Assembly (NCBI RefSeq): GCF_031157355.1
Contig: NZ_JAVIFT010000001.1
Location: 124,001 to 188,000, forward strand
Source: Hyphomicrobium sp. LHD-15
Lineage (GTDB): Bacteria > Pseudomonadota > Alphaproteobacteria > Rhizobiales > Hyphomicrobiaceae
DNA: 64,000 bases
Direction: 5' to 3'
In this document: positions 17,045 through 25,848 of the stretch, one piece after another
Layout: the number at the start of each line of letters is the position of its first letter
How positions within the stretch are numbered: position 1 is the first letter of the stretch
Position numbers and translations under genes: made by a program
Notes under the pieces: model-generated
Seen by the model: only the letters and a program-made list of their open reading frames with translations
Database searches by the model: none
Told to the model about the DNA's origin: nothing

Positions 17045-17476
17045 TCAGCCGGTGGCGAGATAGTTGCGCATGGCCGAAACTTCCATTTCGACCTCGGCCA
17101 CATGGAATTTCACGACGTCTCCGATGGAAATAATGCCGACCAGGGCGTCGTCCTCGATAACAGGCATATGGCGGAAACGGCCTTTGGTCATGGTCTCCAT
17201 AAGCTCGTCGATCTCGCTGGTCTCCCGGCACGACACGACAGTGCGGGTCATGACCTCCGAGACCATCAGGCCCAAGGCCGGAGCTCCGCGCTCGGACACC
17301 GCACGAATGATGTCGCGCTCGGAGATGATGCCGGCAACGTTGCCGTTCTCGCCCACGACAACGATCGCGCCGATCTTTTTGGTTCCGAGTTTCTTTGCGA
17401 CGTCGAGAAGCGAGGCATTGGGGCGGACCGTCGAAACGGCTCGTCCTTTCAACTTCAGTATCGATGCGACGTTCAT
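17045..17476 (-). CDS. CBS-domain pair protein
   Basis: A 143-residue protein made of two CBS domains (about residues 10-65 and 75-130), with I-G-A-I-V-V-V, G-I-I-S-E-R-D-I-I-R-A and G-R-F-R-H-M-P-V-I, G-I-I-S-I-G-D-V-V-K. Such stand-alone pairs bind adenine nucleotides and act as energy or redox sensors. The ATG at 17476 has GGGAGGA upstream and is chosen over the longer frame, which adds 39 residues without family character. The partner protein is unknown. Confidence 0.88.
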   Translation of the reverse strand: MNVASILKLKGRAVSTVRPNASLLDVAKKLGTKKIGAIVVVGENGNVAGIISERDIIRAVSERGAPALGLMVSEVMTRTVVSCRETSEIDELMETMTKGRFRHMPVIEDDALVGIISIGDVVKFHVAEVEMEVSAMRNYLATG

Positions 17477-17630
17477 GAACGTATCCTCCCGTTCGCCACC
17501 GACCGAGATGCGGCTTGCGCATCTTCCGGACCCGGAGCGAACGTTTTGTTCTTCAGGGTCATCATTGGTCGAGTCTGAAAACAACTTCGACAATCAAGAG
17601 TGATGCAAACCCGCATCTCGCGCAAGAGTT

Positions 17631-18371
17631 TCAATCATTGTTTGGTTGCGGAATATCCTTGGAAGCAGAGACGTTATCGAAAAGGCCATAAGTAAAGATC
17701 CCTATGACGTAACCGCCGAGATGGGCTTCCCAAGCAATTCCCGCCCCGTTTTGTGCACCGCCAAAACCGACAATCGTCAATACGTTCATGATGACTAGAA
17801 TTGCACTGGTCAGCAGAATGCGGCGGTCCGTTAAAGCTTCGCCCAGCGTCATCAACCGAACCGATCGCGGTGCTTCACGCAAGCGACGGAACCCGCCGGA
17901 ATCTATTGCGGGAAATAGAAATCTTAAGGTGGCGCCCATCAGGCCGGAGATTGCTCCGGAGGCGCCGATCATCGGCTGCAGCAAATCGCTGTTGGCGAGA
18001 TAGAACGCTCCGGCGCCGGCAAGGCCGCAAAGCAAAAAGAACAGCAGAAAACGAAGCGTTCCCGTTCGCTCGGCTACCGCACCGCCGAAGGCGAGTAGCC
18101 AGGCCGAATTCAGCGCGAGGTGCACCCAGTCGCCGTGCACCAACATGTGGGTAACCGGCGAGGTCAACATCGCCAGCTGGCCGCCGGGCAGCTCGGCCGC
18201 CAGCTCTCCGTAGCGCGCGGGAATGAACGCCATCGCAAGGACGAACCAGAAGTCGTCGTCCGCTGAAAGCAGGCTGCGTCCCAGATGGACCGCAACGAGC
18301 ACGGCCAGGACACCAACGACACATTTCGGGACATTGAAGATCGGCTCGTGGGACGGCACCGTTGGGGTCAC
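17631..18371 (-). CDS. rhomboid family intramembrane serine protease
   Basis: A 246-residue membrane protein of about six helices. It shows the rhomboid hallmarks: H-M-L-V-H-G-D-W-V-H-L-A-L-N in the second helix, the catalytic G-A-S-G-A-I-S-G, and the catalytic His in W-E-A-H-L-G-G-Y-V-I-G. Rhomboids cleave membrane-spanning substrates within the bilayer; none can be named here. The start is a GTG at 18371 with GAGGAGA 6 bases upstream. The C-terminal tail is short and cytoplasmic. Confidence 0.9.
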   Translation of the reverse strand: MTPTVPSHEPIFNVPKCVVGVLAVLVAVHLGRSLLSADDDFWFVLAMAFIPARYGELAAELPGGQLAMLTSPVTHMLVHGDWVHLALNSAWLLAFGGAVAERTGTLRFLLFFLLCGLAGAGAFYLANSDLLQPMIGASGAISGLMGATLRFLFPAIDSGGFRRLREAPRSVRLMTLGEALTDRRILLTSAILVIMNVLTIVGFGGAQNGAGIAWEAHLGGYVIGIFTYGLFDNVSASKDIPQPNND

Positions 18372-18575
18372 TTAAGTCTCCTCTATGGGTCTTCGACCCT
18401 TCCAGTGCCCGCGGCGGGCCGAAAAACGGGCCAATCCGCTCGAATTAACGTCCTGAGCAGGCCGTCGGGTTCTGCGGACCTCTCATTGATCTGCCGCTGC
18501 CCCTCGTCGTGCATATGGCATGGAAGCTGCTTTTGTCGACGGCAAGGCTTGATCCGGGACTTTTCTATCCTCCCC

Positions 18576-18611
18576 TCAAGAGCCCCCAACCTCGAGAGCT
18601 TCCGCTCTTGA
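18576..18611 (+). other. possible alternative hairpins upstream of the PAS_5 gene
   Basis: TCAAGAGC (18576-18583) and GCTCTTGA (18604-18611) are exact complements. The same 3' arm can instead pair with CGAGAGC at 18593-18599 through one G-T pair, so two mutually exclusive hairpins are possible just before the ribosome binding site at 18641. No T-run follows. This may be chance. Confidence 0.2.
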
Positions 18612-18657
18612 ACCGGCGTTGCAGCCCCCTGCAGCGCGGCAGGAGACACGCGTGCTG

Positions 18658-19344
18658 ATGAAACCCGAAATGAAACATGCCGCCTCGCAGGCGCTTTATG
18701 CGTACTGGAACGAAGTTCGCGGCAGCCGTCTCGCCCCCCGGCGCCTTGAAATCCAGCCTGCCCGCATCGGCACCTTGCTGCTCGACACTTTCATTCTCGA
18801 GCACGGCGGCGGCCACGATTTCCGCTTCAGGCTGGCCGGAACCCGCGTCGCCTCGCGGTTCGGGATGGATCTCAAATCCCAGGATTTTCTGGCCTGCTGG
18901 AGCGAGGGAGACAGAGACCTTCTGGCCTATCATCTGTCCGCGATCAGCGAACTCGGGCGGGTCGGCCTCTTTACCGGCGAAGCCAAGATCGCATTCGATC
19001 CCGCGGGGCGCGAGCGGCCTGAGCCGCGCCTGTTCGAGTTGCTGGTGCTTCCGCTCGTTCATACCGGACAGGCGATGGACCGTTTCCTTTGCCTTCTGGT
19101 TCCGCTCGACGAACCGGCAACCACCCCCGAGCGCAGAATTCAGGGGCTCAAGCTGCTTGCGGCCGAGGCCATCTGGCCCAGCGGAGTGTCCGGAGATTGC
19201 CGTCAGTTTGACGATCGTCAGCTTCCGCTCGATCCCCAGGTTCGCCATGCCCGTATCGTCCGGCAAGGGCGACGCCAGTTCAGGGTCTATGAAGGTGGCC
19301 GCGTCGACGGGGGGCCGGAACCGGCGACGGCCGAACGGATCTGA
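18658..19344 (+). CDS. PAS_5 (DUF1457-type) PAS-domain protein
   Basis: A 228-residue protein whose first 150 residues match the alphaproteobacterial PAS_5 family: Y-A-Y-W-N-E-V-R-G-S-R-L-A-P-R-R-L-E-I-Q-P-A-R-I-G at the start, then F-R-L-A-G-T-R-V-A-S-R-F-G and F-E-L-L-V-L-P-L. The family is a sensory PAS fold without a known ligand. A GTG two codons upstream (18652) is as likely as the ATG at 18658, since AGGAGA lies at 18641. The C-terminal tail is disordered. It shows no output domain, so it may act as an adaptor. Confidence 0.8.
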   Translation: MKPEMKHAASQALYAYWNEVRGSRLAPRRLEIQPARIGTLLLDTFILEHGGGHDFRFRLAGTRVASRFGMDLKSQDFLACWSEGDRDLLAYHLSAISELGRVGLFTGEAKIAFDPAGRERPEPRLFELLVLPLVHTGQAMDRFLCLLVPLDEPATTPERRIQGLKLLAAEAIWPSGVSGDCRQFDDRQLPLDPQVRHARIVRQGRRQFRVYEGGRVDGGPEPATAERI

Positions 19345-19666
19345 TCCGGCATCCGGCCCGCGAAGCGGCCGAACCTCAATTTCGACACCTTGCGACCCCG
19401 GCGCGTGCCCTACGCGGCGGGGTCTGTCGCATTCCCCACCTCCAAATTTTTCATGCGGGCGCCTTGCGCATGAAACCTTGGTCCGGCGGCTCGCGTTTCC
19501 TCTCCGCGCTCGACGCTGACGTGTGGCTTTGGCGTGCGGCTTTGGATCAGCGGTTAGTCGTTCATTAAGTCTGTTGTTCCAATATGGGACTTCATGAGCC
19601 GCAACCGGTTGTAATGCCGTTTCGAGGCCGTGGAGAGCGTTCGCACGTTTCTGCCTGGGACTTGTC
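19345..19666. other. intergenic region upstream of the PilZ gene
   Basis: Nothing coding is supported. A 10-bp palindrome CAACCGGTTG (19602-19611) lies about 55 bases before the PilZ start codon; otherwise no repeat or hairpin stands out. Confidence 0.3.
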
Positions 19667-20296
19667 ATGTCAACTAGTTCTGCCAGCACCCTCAGAACAT
19701 CCATCAGGCTCGACACGCGGATCGTACCCGATCGCCGCCGGCATCGGCGTTTCTCCCTTGCCCTGCTCGGCCGCTTCATGCGCGCCAACAAGCAAGAGTT
19801 TCCGTGCCGCCTCAATGACATTTCCGTCGGCGGCGCCTCCGTCATGGCCCCCGTCGATGTCGAGATCGGCGAGCGGATCGTTGCCTATTTCGACGAGATC
19901 GGCGGCCTCGAAGGCGTCGTCGTCCGGACATTCGAAGGCGGCTTTGCAATCAGCTTCAAGGTCACCCAGCACAAGCGCGAGAAACTCGCCGCTCAGATTA
20001 CGTGGCTGGTCAACAAGGAGGAGCTCGGCGGAAGCATAGGACGCCGGCACAAACGCTTCGACGTGGTGAATAAAACGTCAACGCTCAAGCTCGCCGACGA
20101 CACGTCCGTCGATTGCCGCGTGCTCGACGTCTCGCTTTCCGGCGCCTCGATCGAAACGGAGGCCCGCCCGCCCATCGGCAGCGATGTGATGTTTGGGAAA
20201 TTGCGTTGCAGGGTCATGCGCTACCACGACCGCGGTATCGGTGTGCAATTCCTCGATATCCCGGACCCGGAAGCATTGCGGCGATATTTCGGCTGA
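19667..20296 (+). CDS. tandem PilZ-domain protein
   Basis: A 209-residue cytoplasmic protein with two PilZ domains. The first (about residues 22-115) has D-R-R-R-H-R-R-F and N-D-I-S-V-G-G-A; the second (about residues 124-205) has G-R-R-H-K-R-F and L-D-V-S-L-S-G-A. R-x-x-x-R plus D/N-x-S-x-x-G is the cyclic-di-GMP binding signature, so both domains may bind c-di-GMP; the second has Ser-Gly-Ala instead of Gly-Gly. Its target is unknown. The ribosome binding site is weak. Confidence 0.88.
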   Translation: MSTSSASTLRTSIRLDTRIVPDRRRHRRFSLALLGRFMRANKQEFPCRLNDISVGGASVMAPVDVEIGERIVAYFDEIGGLEGVVVRTFEGGFAISFKVTQHKREKLAAQITWLVNKEELGGSIGRRHKRFDVVNKTSTLKLADDTSVDCRVLDVSLSGASIETEARPPIGSDVMFGKLRCRVMRYHDRGIGVQFLDIPDPEALRRYFG

Positions 20297-20433
20297 CGAG
20301 CGAACGGGCGGTGTCTCCTGTGGAACTACAGTTTAGCTCAAATTTTGCTCGATTTCTGGCGGCGTACTTCAGAGGACCACGACGTTTGTCGCGTACGTTG
20401 GTCTGCGTAAGAGGGATAGTAGGGGTAGTGAGT

Positions 20434-21078
20434 ATGAAGCGTTTCGTTGTCTGCTTGGCCAGTGTCCTGGCGGGATTTGCGGGAGCGACCAGTGCGTTCG
20501 CAGATCACTCCATGTCCCGCTCCGCAAACGGCGTCTCTCCGTTCATGCGGGTGTACGGCCCCTCGCAGCCTCCCTATGGGTTCGTCCGGTTCTGCGAAAG
20601 CCATCCCGTGGATTGCGCGCCCCAGCGCATCGAGGATGTCCGCTTCCAGCCGACGCCCGAGCGTCTTTCCGAACTCGACGAAGTCAATCGCTGGGCCAAC
20701 CACATCATCGCGCCGGCAACGGACCAGGAAATCTACAACGTCAGCGAATATTGGACGTATCCGGTCGACCGCGGCGATTGCGAAGACTATGCGCTGCTGA
20801 AGCAGAAGATCCTGCTCGAGCGCGGCTGGCCGAAGAGCTCGCTGCTGCTCACCGTCGTGCGCGACGAAAAGGGCGAAGGACATGCCGTGCTTACGGCCCG
20901 TACCGCGCAGGGCGATTTCGTACTCGACAATAAAGTCGACGACGTCCGCCTCTGGAATGCGTCGGGCTACTATTTCATCATGCGCCAGTCGTATCTCGAT
21001 CCGCGCGTGTGGGTTTCGCTCGATGCCAACGATCGGTCGGTTCCCGATGCCATCGCCGGTGTTCGCGAAGGGCACTAG
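20434..21078 (+). CDS. BTLCP-type transglutaminase-like cysteine peptidase
   Basis: A 214-residue secreted protein: signal peptide with cleavage near S-A-F-A-D (residue 24), then a bacterial transglutaminase-like cysteine proteinase domain. The presumed triad is visible: Cys in R-G-D-C-E-D-Y-A, His in G-E-G-H-A-V-L-T, and Asp in F-V-L-D-N. This family is widespread in Rhizobiales with no settled substrate; LapG-type relatives cut adhesins. The ATG at 20434 is preceded by AGGGG, and the frame upstream belongs to no domain. A strong terminator follows about 90 bases after the stop. Confidence 0.88.
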   Translation: MKRFVVCLASVLAGFAGATSAFADHSMSRSANGVSPFMRVYGPSQPPYGFVRFCESHPVDCAPQRIEDVRFQPTPERLSELDEVNRWANHIIAPATDQEIYNVSEYWTYPVDRGDCEDYALLKQKILLERGWPKSSLLLTVVRDEKGEGHAVLTARTAQGDFVLDNKVDDVRLWNASGYYFIMRQSYLDPRVWVSLDANDRSVPDAIAGVREGH

Positions 21079-21170
21079 CTCTTCGCAGGCACCTTTGCCT
21101 TCCGTCACGTTCACTGCCGTTTGACTTCGAGCCCGGTACCCTGCCCTGCCCCCCCACCGGGCTCACCTCA

Positions 21171-21214
21171 GAGCCGGACGCGATCCCCCCCCTCGCGTCC
21201 GGCTCGACTTTTTT
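21171..21214 (+). terminator. intrinsic terminator
   Basis: A 13-bp stem (21171-21183 with 21193-21205) with a C-rich loop is followed by GAC and six T residues. It ends the transcript of the BTLCP peptidase gene and lies before the convergent carbonic anhydrase gene. Confidence 0.9.
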
Positions 21215-21274
21215 CGAGACAGCCGTTGCGGCTTTCGGGCGGGTTCGATGGATCGTGGTCGCGGGCAATCGGGC

Positions 21275-21805
21275 TCAGGGCGTTGGCTTGAAGCCGGCCT
21301 TGTAGCGCTTCCAATTCGCGACATAGCGGCCGGCGCCGCGGCCGAAGCGGGCAACGTCCTCGTCCGTCAACTGGCGCACGATCTTGCCCGGCGAGCCGAT
21401 CACCATGGAGCGCGGCGGGATCACCTTGCCTTCGGCAATCAGCGTATTGGCGCCAATCAGGCACTCCTCGCCGATGGTCGCGCCGTTGAGGATGATCGAG
21501 CCGATACCGACGAGGGTGCCGCGTCCGATGGTGCAGCCGTGCAGCATGACCATGTGGCCGATGGTGCAATCCTCGCCGATGGTCAGCGGGTAGCCGGGAT
21601 CGGTGTGCAGCACGCAGCCGTCCTGCACATTCGAGCGGGCGCCGACGCGGATCAGCTCATTGTCGCCGCGCAGCACCGCGCCAAACCAGACGCTCGCGTC
21701 GGTCTCGATCGCGACCTTGCCCAGCACGACCGCGTTGGGCGCCACCCAATAGCTTCCGTCGGCCGGCGTTTCGACGCTCGTCCCATCCAACTCATACAGC
21801 GCCAT
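21275..21805 (-). CDS. gamma carbonic anhydrase family protein
   Basis: A 176-residue left-handed beta-helix protein (hexapeptide repeats through residues 20-145) of the gamma carbonic anhydrase / PaaY type. The three zinc-binding histidines appear in V-L-H-T, I-G-H-M and M-L-H-G. The motif R-G-D-N near residue 46 is also typical. In bacteria these proteins bind metal, but carbonic anhydrase activity varies, so substrate and role are not settled. The gene runs on the minus strand downstream of the DUF3126 gene, 92 bases apart. Confidence 0.88.
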   Translation of the reverse strand: MALYELDGTSVETPADGSYWVAPNAVVLGKVAIETDASVWFGAVLRGDNELIRVGARSNVQDGCVLHTDPGYPLTIGEDCTIGHMVMLHGCTIGRGTLVGIGSIILNGATIGEECLIGANTLIAEGKVIPPRSMVIGSPGKIVRQLTDEDVARFGRGAGRYVANWKRYKAGFKPTP

Positions 21806-21897
21806 ACTCGTGCCCTGCCGCAGCTTTTCGTGATGTCGTCTTGTCGTGCTTCCCCGATTGCCGTGGCCCCGATCGGAGCCACGCGAAAAGCGGGCGC

Positions 21898-22113
21898 TTA
21901 CGCTTCCTCGAGGTCCATCTCCAGGATGGCCATCTGGAACTGGTACGACACCTCGCCGTCCTCGTCCTCGCGGAAGAGAATGGCGACGAAATCGTCACCG
22001 ATATAGACCTCGGCCGAGTCATCCTTCTTGGGACGCGCGCGAACCGTGAGGTTCTTGGTGCCGAACGTCTTCCTCAGATAGGTCTCGATACGGGCAAGTT
22101 CGTCCTTCTTCAC
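21898..22113 (-). CDS. DUF3126 family protein
   Basis: A small acidic protein of 71 residues with the DUF3126 pattern: K-K-D-E-L-A-R-I-E-x-Y-L-R-K-T-F near the N-terminus, then [24 protein letters not shown]. Function unknown. The GTG at 22113 is chosen because AAGGAG lies 6 bases upstream and the family begins K-K-D-E; a GTG eight codons earlier would overlap the cysE stop codon. It follows cysE by about 20 bases on the same strand. Confidence 0.8.
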   Translation of the reverse strand: MKKDELARIETYLRKTFGTKNLTVRARPKKDDSAEVYIGDDFVAILFREDEDGEVSYQFQMAILEMDLEEA

Positions 22114-22133
22114 GTCGTGCTCCTTTTTGCTCG

Positions 22134-23012
22134 TCACAGCATTGCGTAGTCGTCAGGTCCCAATCCGGAATCGGTGGGAACGAACGTTTGATCCATTGTG
22201 CGCCCGGGCGCAGACGTTCCGGCCGGCCCGACAACGCGCGCAGGCACGCCGGCGACGGTTACGTGCGGCGGCACATCGGCCAGCACCACACTGCCCGCGG
22301 CGATGCGCGAGCAATTGCCGACGTGAATGTTGCCGAGCACTTTTGCGCCGGCGCCGATCAGCACGCACGATCCGATCTTGGGATGGCGATCGCCGGTCTC
22401 CTTGCCGCTGCCGCCGAGCGTGACGGCATGCAGCAGCGAGCAGTCGTCGCCCACCGTCGCCGTCTCGCCGATCACGACGCCTGTGGCGTGATCGAGCATC
22501 AGGCCTTTGCCGAGGCGGGCGGCCGGATGAATGTCGACGGTGAACATGCGCGAGGACTGGCTCTGTAAGTAGAATGCGAAATCGCGACGGCCCTGGCGCC
22601 ACAGCTCATGGGCGAAGCGGTAGGTCACGAGGGCGTGGAAGCCCTTGAAGTAGAGAAACGGTTCAAGGTAGCGGGTGCAGGCCGGATCGCGGTCGAGCAC
22701 GGCCGCGAGATCGGCGCGGAAAGCTTGCCCCAGCGCCGGCTGGGAAGCCGCGACGTCCCGGAAGGTGTGCACGATCAGCGCCGCGTCCACATCGGCATGG
22801 CCGAGGCGTTGGGCGATGCGATGGATGATCGCTTCTTCGAGATGATCGTGGCTTGCGACCGTCGCGTAGATGAAGCCCGTCAGCGCGGGTTCGGCGGCCA
22901 TGGCTGCATCGGCTTCGCTGCGAAGCGCGCGCCAGATCGGATCGGCTTCCGCGCGCAGCGGGACGGCCTGACGCTCGGCCTTGCCGGCCCCCGTATGCTT
23001 GGCGCTGCTCAT
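22134..23012 (-). CDS. cysE: serine O-acetyltransferase
   Basis: A 292-residue serine acetyltransferase, making O-acetylserine for cysteine synthesis. It has the N-terminal helical bundle (about residues 25-140) and the left-handed beta-helix with D-I-H-P-A-A-R-L-G-K-G, D-H-A-T-G-V-V-I-G-E-T-A (active-site Asp and His) and G-A-G-A-K-V-L-G-N-I. The C-terminal tail is shorter than in E. coli but ends in D-Y-A-M-L; a terminal Ile/Leu-type residue usually mediates binding to CysK, which may hold here. AAGGAG precedes the ATG. Confidence 0.95.
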   Translation of the reverse strand: MSSAKHTGAGKAERQAVPLRAEADPIWRALRSEADAAMAAEPALTGFIYATVASHDHLEEAIIHRIAQRLGHADVDAALIVHTFRDVAASQPALGQAFRADLAAVLDRDPACTRYLEPFLYFKGFHALVTYRFAHELWRQGRRDFAFYLQSQSSRMFTVDIHPAARLGKGLMLDHATGVVIGETATVGDDCSLLHAVTLGGSGKETGDRHPKIGSCVLIGAGAKVLGNIHVGNCSRIAAGSVVLADVPPHVTVAGVPARVVGPAGTSAPGRTMDQTFVPTDSGLGPDDYAML

Positions 23013-23394
23013 ATCCGTTGCTCCTTGTCACCTCGCGGGCCAGCGTAAGGCAGGCCCCGACTGCGGGGTGAACGCCAACACGACCGGCCCTCGTGCACGG
23101 ACCGGCCAGGGCTGCATTATACGATCACTCCGGCTCCGCCGTCAGATGGATCGTGGCCCAAATTCGAAGTACGGGGTATCGGTGCGGGAGGGCTCCGTCA
23201 ATCTAAACCTCCGCCTCAGCCTCCTCGCCATTTGTCCAAGACCTGCCCCGAGTTGCAGAGGGAGGTTCGTCCCCCCTCTTGAGGCTTGGCGCCACGTTGC
23301 ACACGGCGGCCCCTGCCTTCAATCTGGGTTATCGCGGCCCCGCATTTCCCGCCTCTCTGCTATACGCTCTCGGGCCATCGAAAGGACTTCCCGC
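23013..23394. other. divergent promoter region between cysE and the enoyl-CoA hydratase gene
   Basis: No gene, repeat array or strong hairpin is recognised in this 382-base stretch. It must hold both divergent promoters, but no box is clear enough to mark. Confidence 0.3.
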
Positions 23395-24192
23395 ATGACC
23401 GACACGGCCACCGCCCCGGATCTCACGCTCGAAATCGACGGTCCTATTGCCTGGATCGTGGCCAACAATCCCGAGCGGATGAACGCCTATACGGCCCGGA
23501 TGTGGGCTCGCATTCCGGAGCATGTGCAGGCCGCCGAGGAAACGCCAGGCGTGCGGGTGGTCATTCTACGCGGCGCGGGCACGCGCGCGTTCTGCGCGGG
23601 TGCCGACATCTCCGAATTCGAAAGCGCCCGGACCGGGGCCGCGGCGGCCGACTACGACCGGCTGAACCACGAGGCGTTCTCGGCGCTGCTCTCGATCACC
23701 AAGCCGGTGATCGCCATGATCCACGGCTTCTGTCTCGGCGGCGGGTTCGGCATCGCCGCCTGCGCCGACTTGCGGCTCGCCGACCACAAGGCGCAGTTCT
23801 CGATCCCCGCCGCCAAGCTCGGCCTCGGCTATAATCCCCGCTGGGTGCCGCCGCTGCTCGCACTGGCGCCGCCTGCATTCCTCAAGGAGATGCTGTTCAC
23901 CGGACGGCGCTTCTCAGCCGCCGAAGCCGAGCGCATCGGTCTCGTCAATACGCTGGTCGAGACCGACAACCTCGAAATCGCGGTGCGTACGCTCGCCAAC
24001 GAAATTGCATCGAACGCGCCGCTCACGGTGCGGGCTGCGAAGCTCACGATCGACGAACTCGTTCGCCATCCGGAAAATCCGGACCACTCCGGGCTCGATG
24101 CGGCTATCGAAGCTTGCTTCACCAGCGCCGACTACGAGGAAGGGCGGCGCGCCTTTCTCGAAAAGCGCAAGCCGGTGTTTACGGGACGCTGA
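23395..24192 (+). CDS. enoyl-CoA hydratase/isomerase family protein
   Basis: A 265-residue crotonase-fold protein. The oxyanion-hole blocks are visible: G-T-R-A-F-C-A-G-A-D-I-S-E and the later H-G-F-C-L-G-G-G-F-G-I-A-A-C-A-D-L-R. At the positions that hold the two catalytic Glu in classical hydratases, the sequence reads near G-G-F-G and K-L-G-L, so the glutamates are not both obvious. The exact reaction (hydratase, isomerase or another crotonase activity) therefore cannot be given. AAAGGAC precedes the ATG. No other fatty-acid genes lie nearby. Confidence 0.85.
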   Translation: MTDTATAPDLTLEIDGPIAWIVANNPERMNAYTARMWARIPEHVQAAEETPGVRVVILRGAGTRAFCAGADISEFESARTGAAAADYDRLNHEAFSALLSITKPVIAMIHGFCLGGGFGIAACADLRLADHKAQFSIPAAKLGLGYNPRWVPPLLALAPPAFLKEMLFTGRRFSAAEAERIGLVNTLVETDNLEIAVRTLANEIASNAPLTVRAAKLTIDELVRHPENPDHSGLDAAIEACFTSADYEEGRRAFLEKRKPVFTGR

Positions 24193-24547
24193 GATCAAAA
24201 GGGCGTTCGGGCCTTGCGCCCGCACGCCTATTCCTCGCGATTTCGAAAATTTTCTTTCGTAGCGTCGCTCGCATTGCAGCACGCGCCCGCGCACCCTCAT
24301 TTTCGGGCAAATTTTTCGCTCGCCGCGCCTGGAATGCGGCATTCCATGATGCGCTGCACGATTGTTTTCGCTTGGCACGGAACAATTTTGCCGAATACTT
24401 CATTTGTCCCGCACGGGTGTCCTGGTCTCTGCGGGACCGCTCGCATCTCTCTTTTCTCTTTTTGTGTTGTGTAGTTCCCCCGAGCCGGCTCAGCCGGTCT
24501 TCTTTGTTGACCGGTTCTGCCGGTGGTTTTCCGGTTTGGAGGCAACG
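24193..24547 (+). promoter_or_regulatory. putative promoter and structured leader upstream of a 27-residue protein
   Basis: A possible promoter has TTGGCA (24372-24377), a 16-base spacer and AATACT (24394-24399). The predicted leader is about 140 bases long. It contains an exact 8-bp stem GTCCCGCA/TGCGGGAC (24406-24413 and 24430-24437), then a T/C-rich tract (24446-24467), then five CCGG elements before the ribosome binding site. ACCGG and CCGGT (24510-24514, 24520-24524) can form a hairpin. The first 175 bases show nothing. Confidence 0.35.
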
Positions 24548-24631
24548 ATGGACCTAACCACGCGACTGAACGTTCTCGCCGCACTGGTGTCCTTCGGTTT
24601 CATCGCTGCAATCGTGATCGGCATGGTTTGA
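24548..24631 (+). CDS. 27-residue single-helix membrane protein
   Basis: A very short open frame with an excellent ribosome binding site: TTTGGAGGC ends 4 bases before the ATG. The product starts M-D-L-T-T-R-L-N and continues as one hydrophobic helix to G-M-V, with a polar N-terminal cap. Such miniproteins are often regulators or subunits of larger membrane complexes; nothing here says which. A bidirectional terminator follows within 80 bases, so it forms its own short transcription unit. It would be skipped by length cut-offs. Confidence 0.6.
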   Translation: MDLTTRLNVLAALVSFGFIAAIVIGMV

Positions 24632-24707
24632 GCCCCCGTCGCCGGCCCTGACGATCGAAGCGATTTCAGCTCCCGTCCGCTTCTCCCTGACGCGGACGCT
24701 CAAAAGA

Positions 24708-24741
24708 AAAGGCGCGAGACCCCGGGTCTCGCGCCTTTTTT
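24708..24741 (+). terminator. bidirectional intrinsic terminator
   Basis: GGCGCGAGACCC (24711-24722) is fully complementary to GGGTCTCGCGCC (24724-24735), followed by six T on the plus strand and by TTTTCTTTT on the minus strand. It separates the plus-strand miniprotein gene from the convergent membrane protein gene ending at 24761. Confidence 0.92.
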
Positions 24742-24760
24742 CAATCCGTTTCGCCTCAGC

Positions 24761-25108
24761 CTAGCGCTTCAGGTGATAGCCGAGAATGGCGCCCGCCAGC
24801 ACGGCGTACTCCGCCCGCACGCGGCCCCACGGAATTTCCGAAAGCAAGGGCAGCTGCGGACCCCACGTCCAAAGCACGGCGGCGATGAGGCCCAGTCCCA
24901 GCGCCCAAGACAGCGTGTGGCTCGAAGGCGCGCCGACATCCTTCAGCACTTGCGCCGCGATGACGCCGATCAGGAACACGACGATGGCCGCCGCGACGGC
25001 GAAAATGAACAAACGAAAATCGCCGATTTTAATGAAGCCCATAATGGCCTGGCTGCCGAACCAGCCGAGAACGATCTGGAGCAGCAGCAGTACAAGACGT
25101 CCAAGCAT
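24761..25108 (-). CDS. small polytopic membrane protein
   Basis: A 115-residue, very hydrophobic protein with about three membrane helices (residues 3-24, 31-55, 64-85) and a short C-terminal G-Y-H-L-K-R tail. GGGGAGA lies a suitable distance before the ATG. No family is recognised. A related-looking small membrane gene (25296-25655) follows on the same strand, but sequences do not align obviously. Confidence 0.6.
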   Translation of the reverse strand: MLGRLVLLLLQIVLGWFGSQAIMGFIKIGDFRLFIFAVAAAIVVFLIGVIAAQVLKDVGAPSSHTLSWALGLGLIAAVLWTWGPQLPLLSEIPWGRVRAEYAVLAGAILGYHLKR

Positions 25109-25295
25109 ATGAATATCTCCCCCAGTTTCCAGTCGGCTTTGTATGCCGGTGAAACACCGCGCACCCCAACCCCGCCGACGCGCCTGTGCTCCAAAAGTTT
25201 AGAGCATGATTCATGTGTCAAAATCACACGAACCGGCGCGCTCCTCGTCTAGCACGAAGATCAGTAATTCGGAACAAGGGATTGCGCGGAGCGGC

Positions 25296-25655
25296 TCAGG
25301 CCGCGTGACGCGTCGTCGTGAAGAAATATCCGGCCATCGCCGCCGCGACCGGCGCAAAGGTGAAGAGGTGCCCGGCGAACTCCGATTGTCCCGCCACCGG
25401 CGCAACGAAAACGATCGCGACGGCCGCGGCGATGATCGCGAACGAAACGGCGGCCACGAGCGAGAGAAGAGAGGGGCGCGCGATCGTCGGCGTGATGCGC
25501 GATCCGATGAAGGCGCCGATAAGGACGATCAGGGCTCCGACGGCGGCCACGACGTAATAGTAGGTGGGGCCGTATTCTAAAAACATGCCGACGAGATTTG
25601 GCGCGGCAATCCACGCGGCTGCAGCCTGAGCCACGGCAAGATTCACGAACGGCAT
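25296..25655 (-). CDS. small polytopic membrane protein
   Basis: A 119-residue protein with three to four hydrophobic helices and no recognised motif. Start 25655 is preferred over one nine codons upstream because a GGGGGGAAG sequence lies directly before it. It is upstream of, and on the same strand as, the 24761-25108 gene, with 187 bases between. Confidence 0.55.
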   Translation of the reverse strand: MPFVNLAVAQAAAAWIAAPNLVGMFLEYGPTYYYVVAAVGALIVLIGAFIGSRITPTIARPSLLSLVAAVSFAIIAAAVAIVFVAPVAGQSEFAGHLFTFAPVAAAMAGYFFTTTRHAA

Positions 25656-25848
25656 GGGCTTCCCCCCAATTGGACACGACAACCCGCGGGGCCTTCGCGA
25701 TCCTGGAAGGTACCCGCCCCAACTTTCTATGCCACGTTTCCCACGTCCTCGACAGGGTGCCTTACAAAAGGGGCGCCCCCTTTCACCGTCGGGTAGAATC
25801 GCGTGTTTTGGCGCTTATTCGCCTCCAGAGTTTCCGGATTTGCTCCTG

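Noticed and set aside
18565-19845. Open frame of 426 codons opposite the PAS_5 gene and the gap behind it
   Set aside because: No domain is seen, it spans both a supported gene and intergenic DNA, and its start lies inside the PilZ gene.
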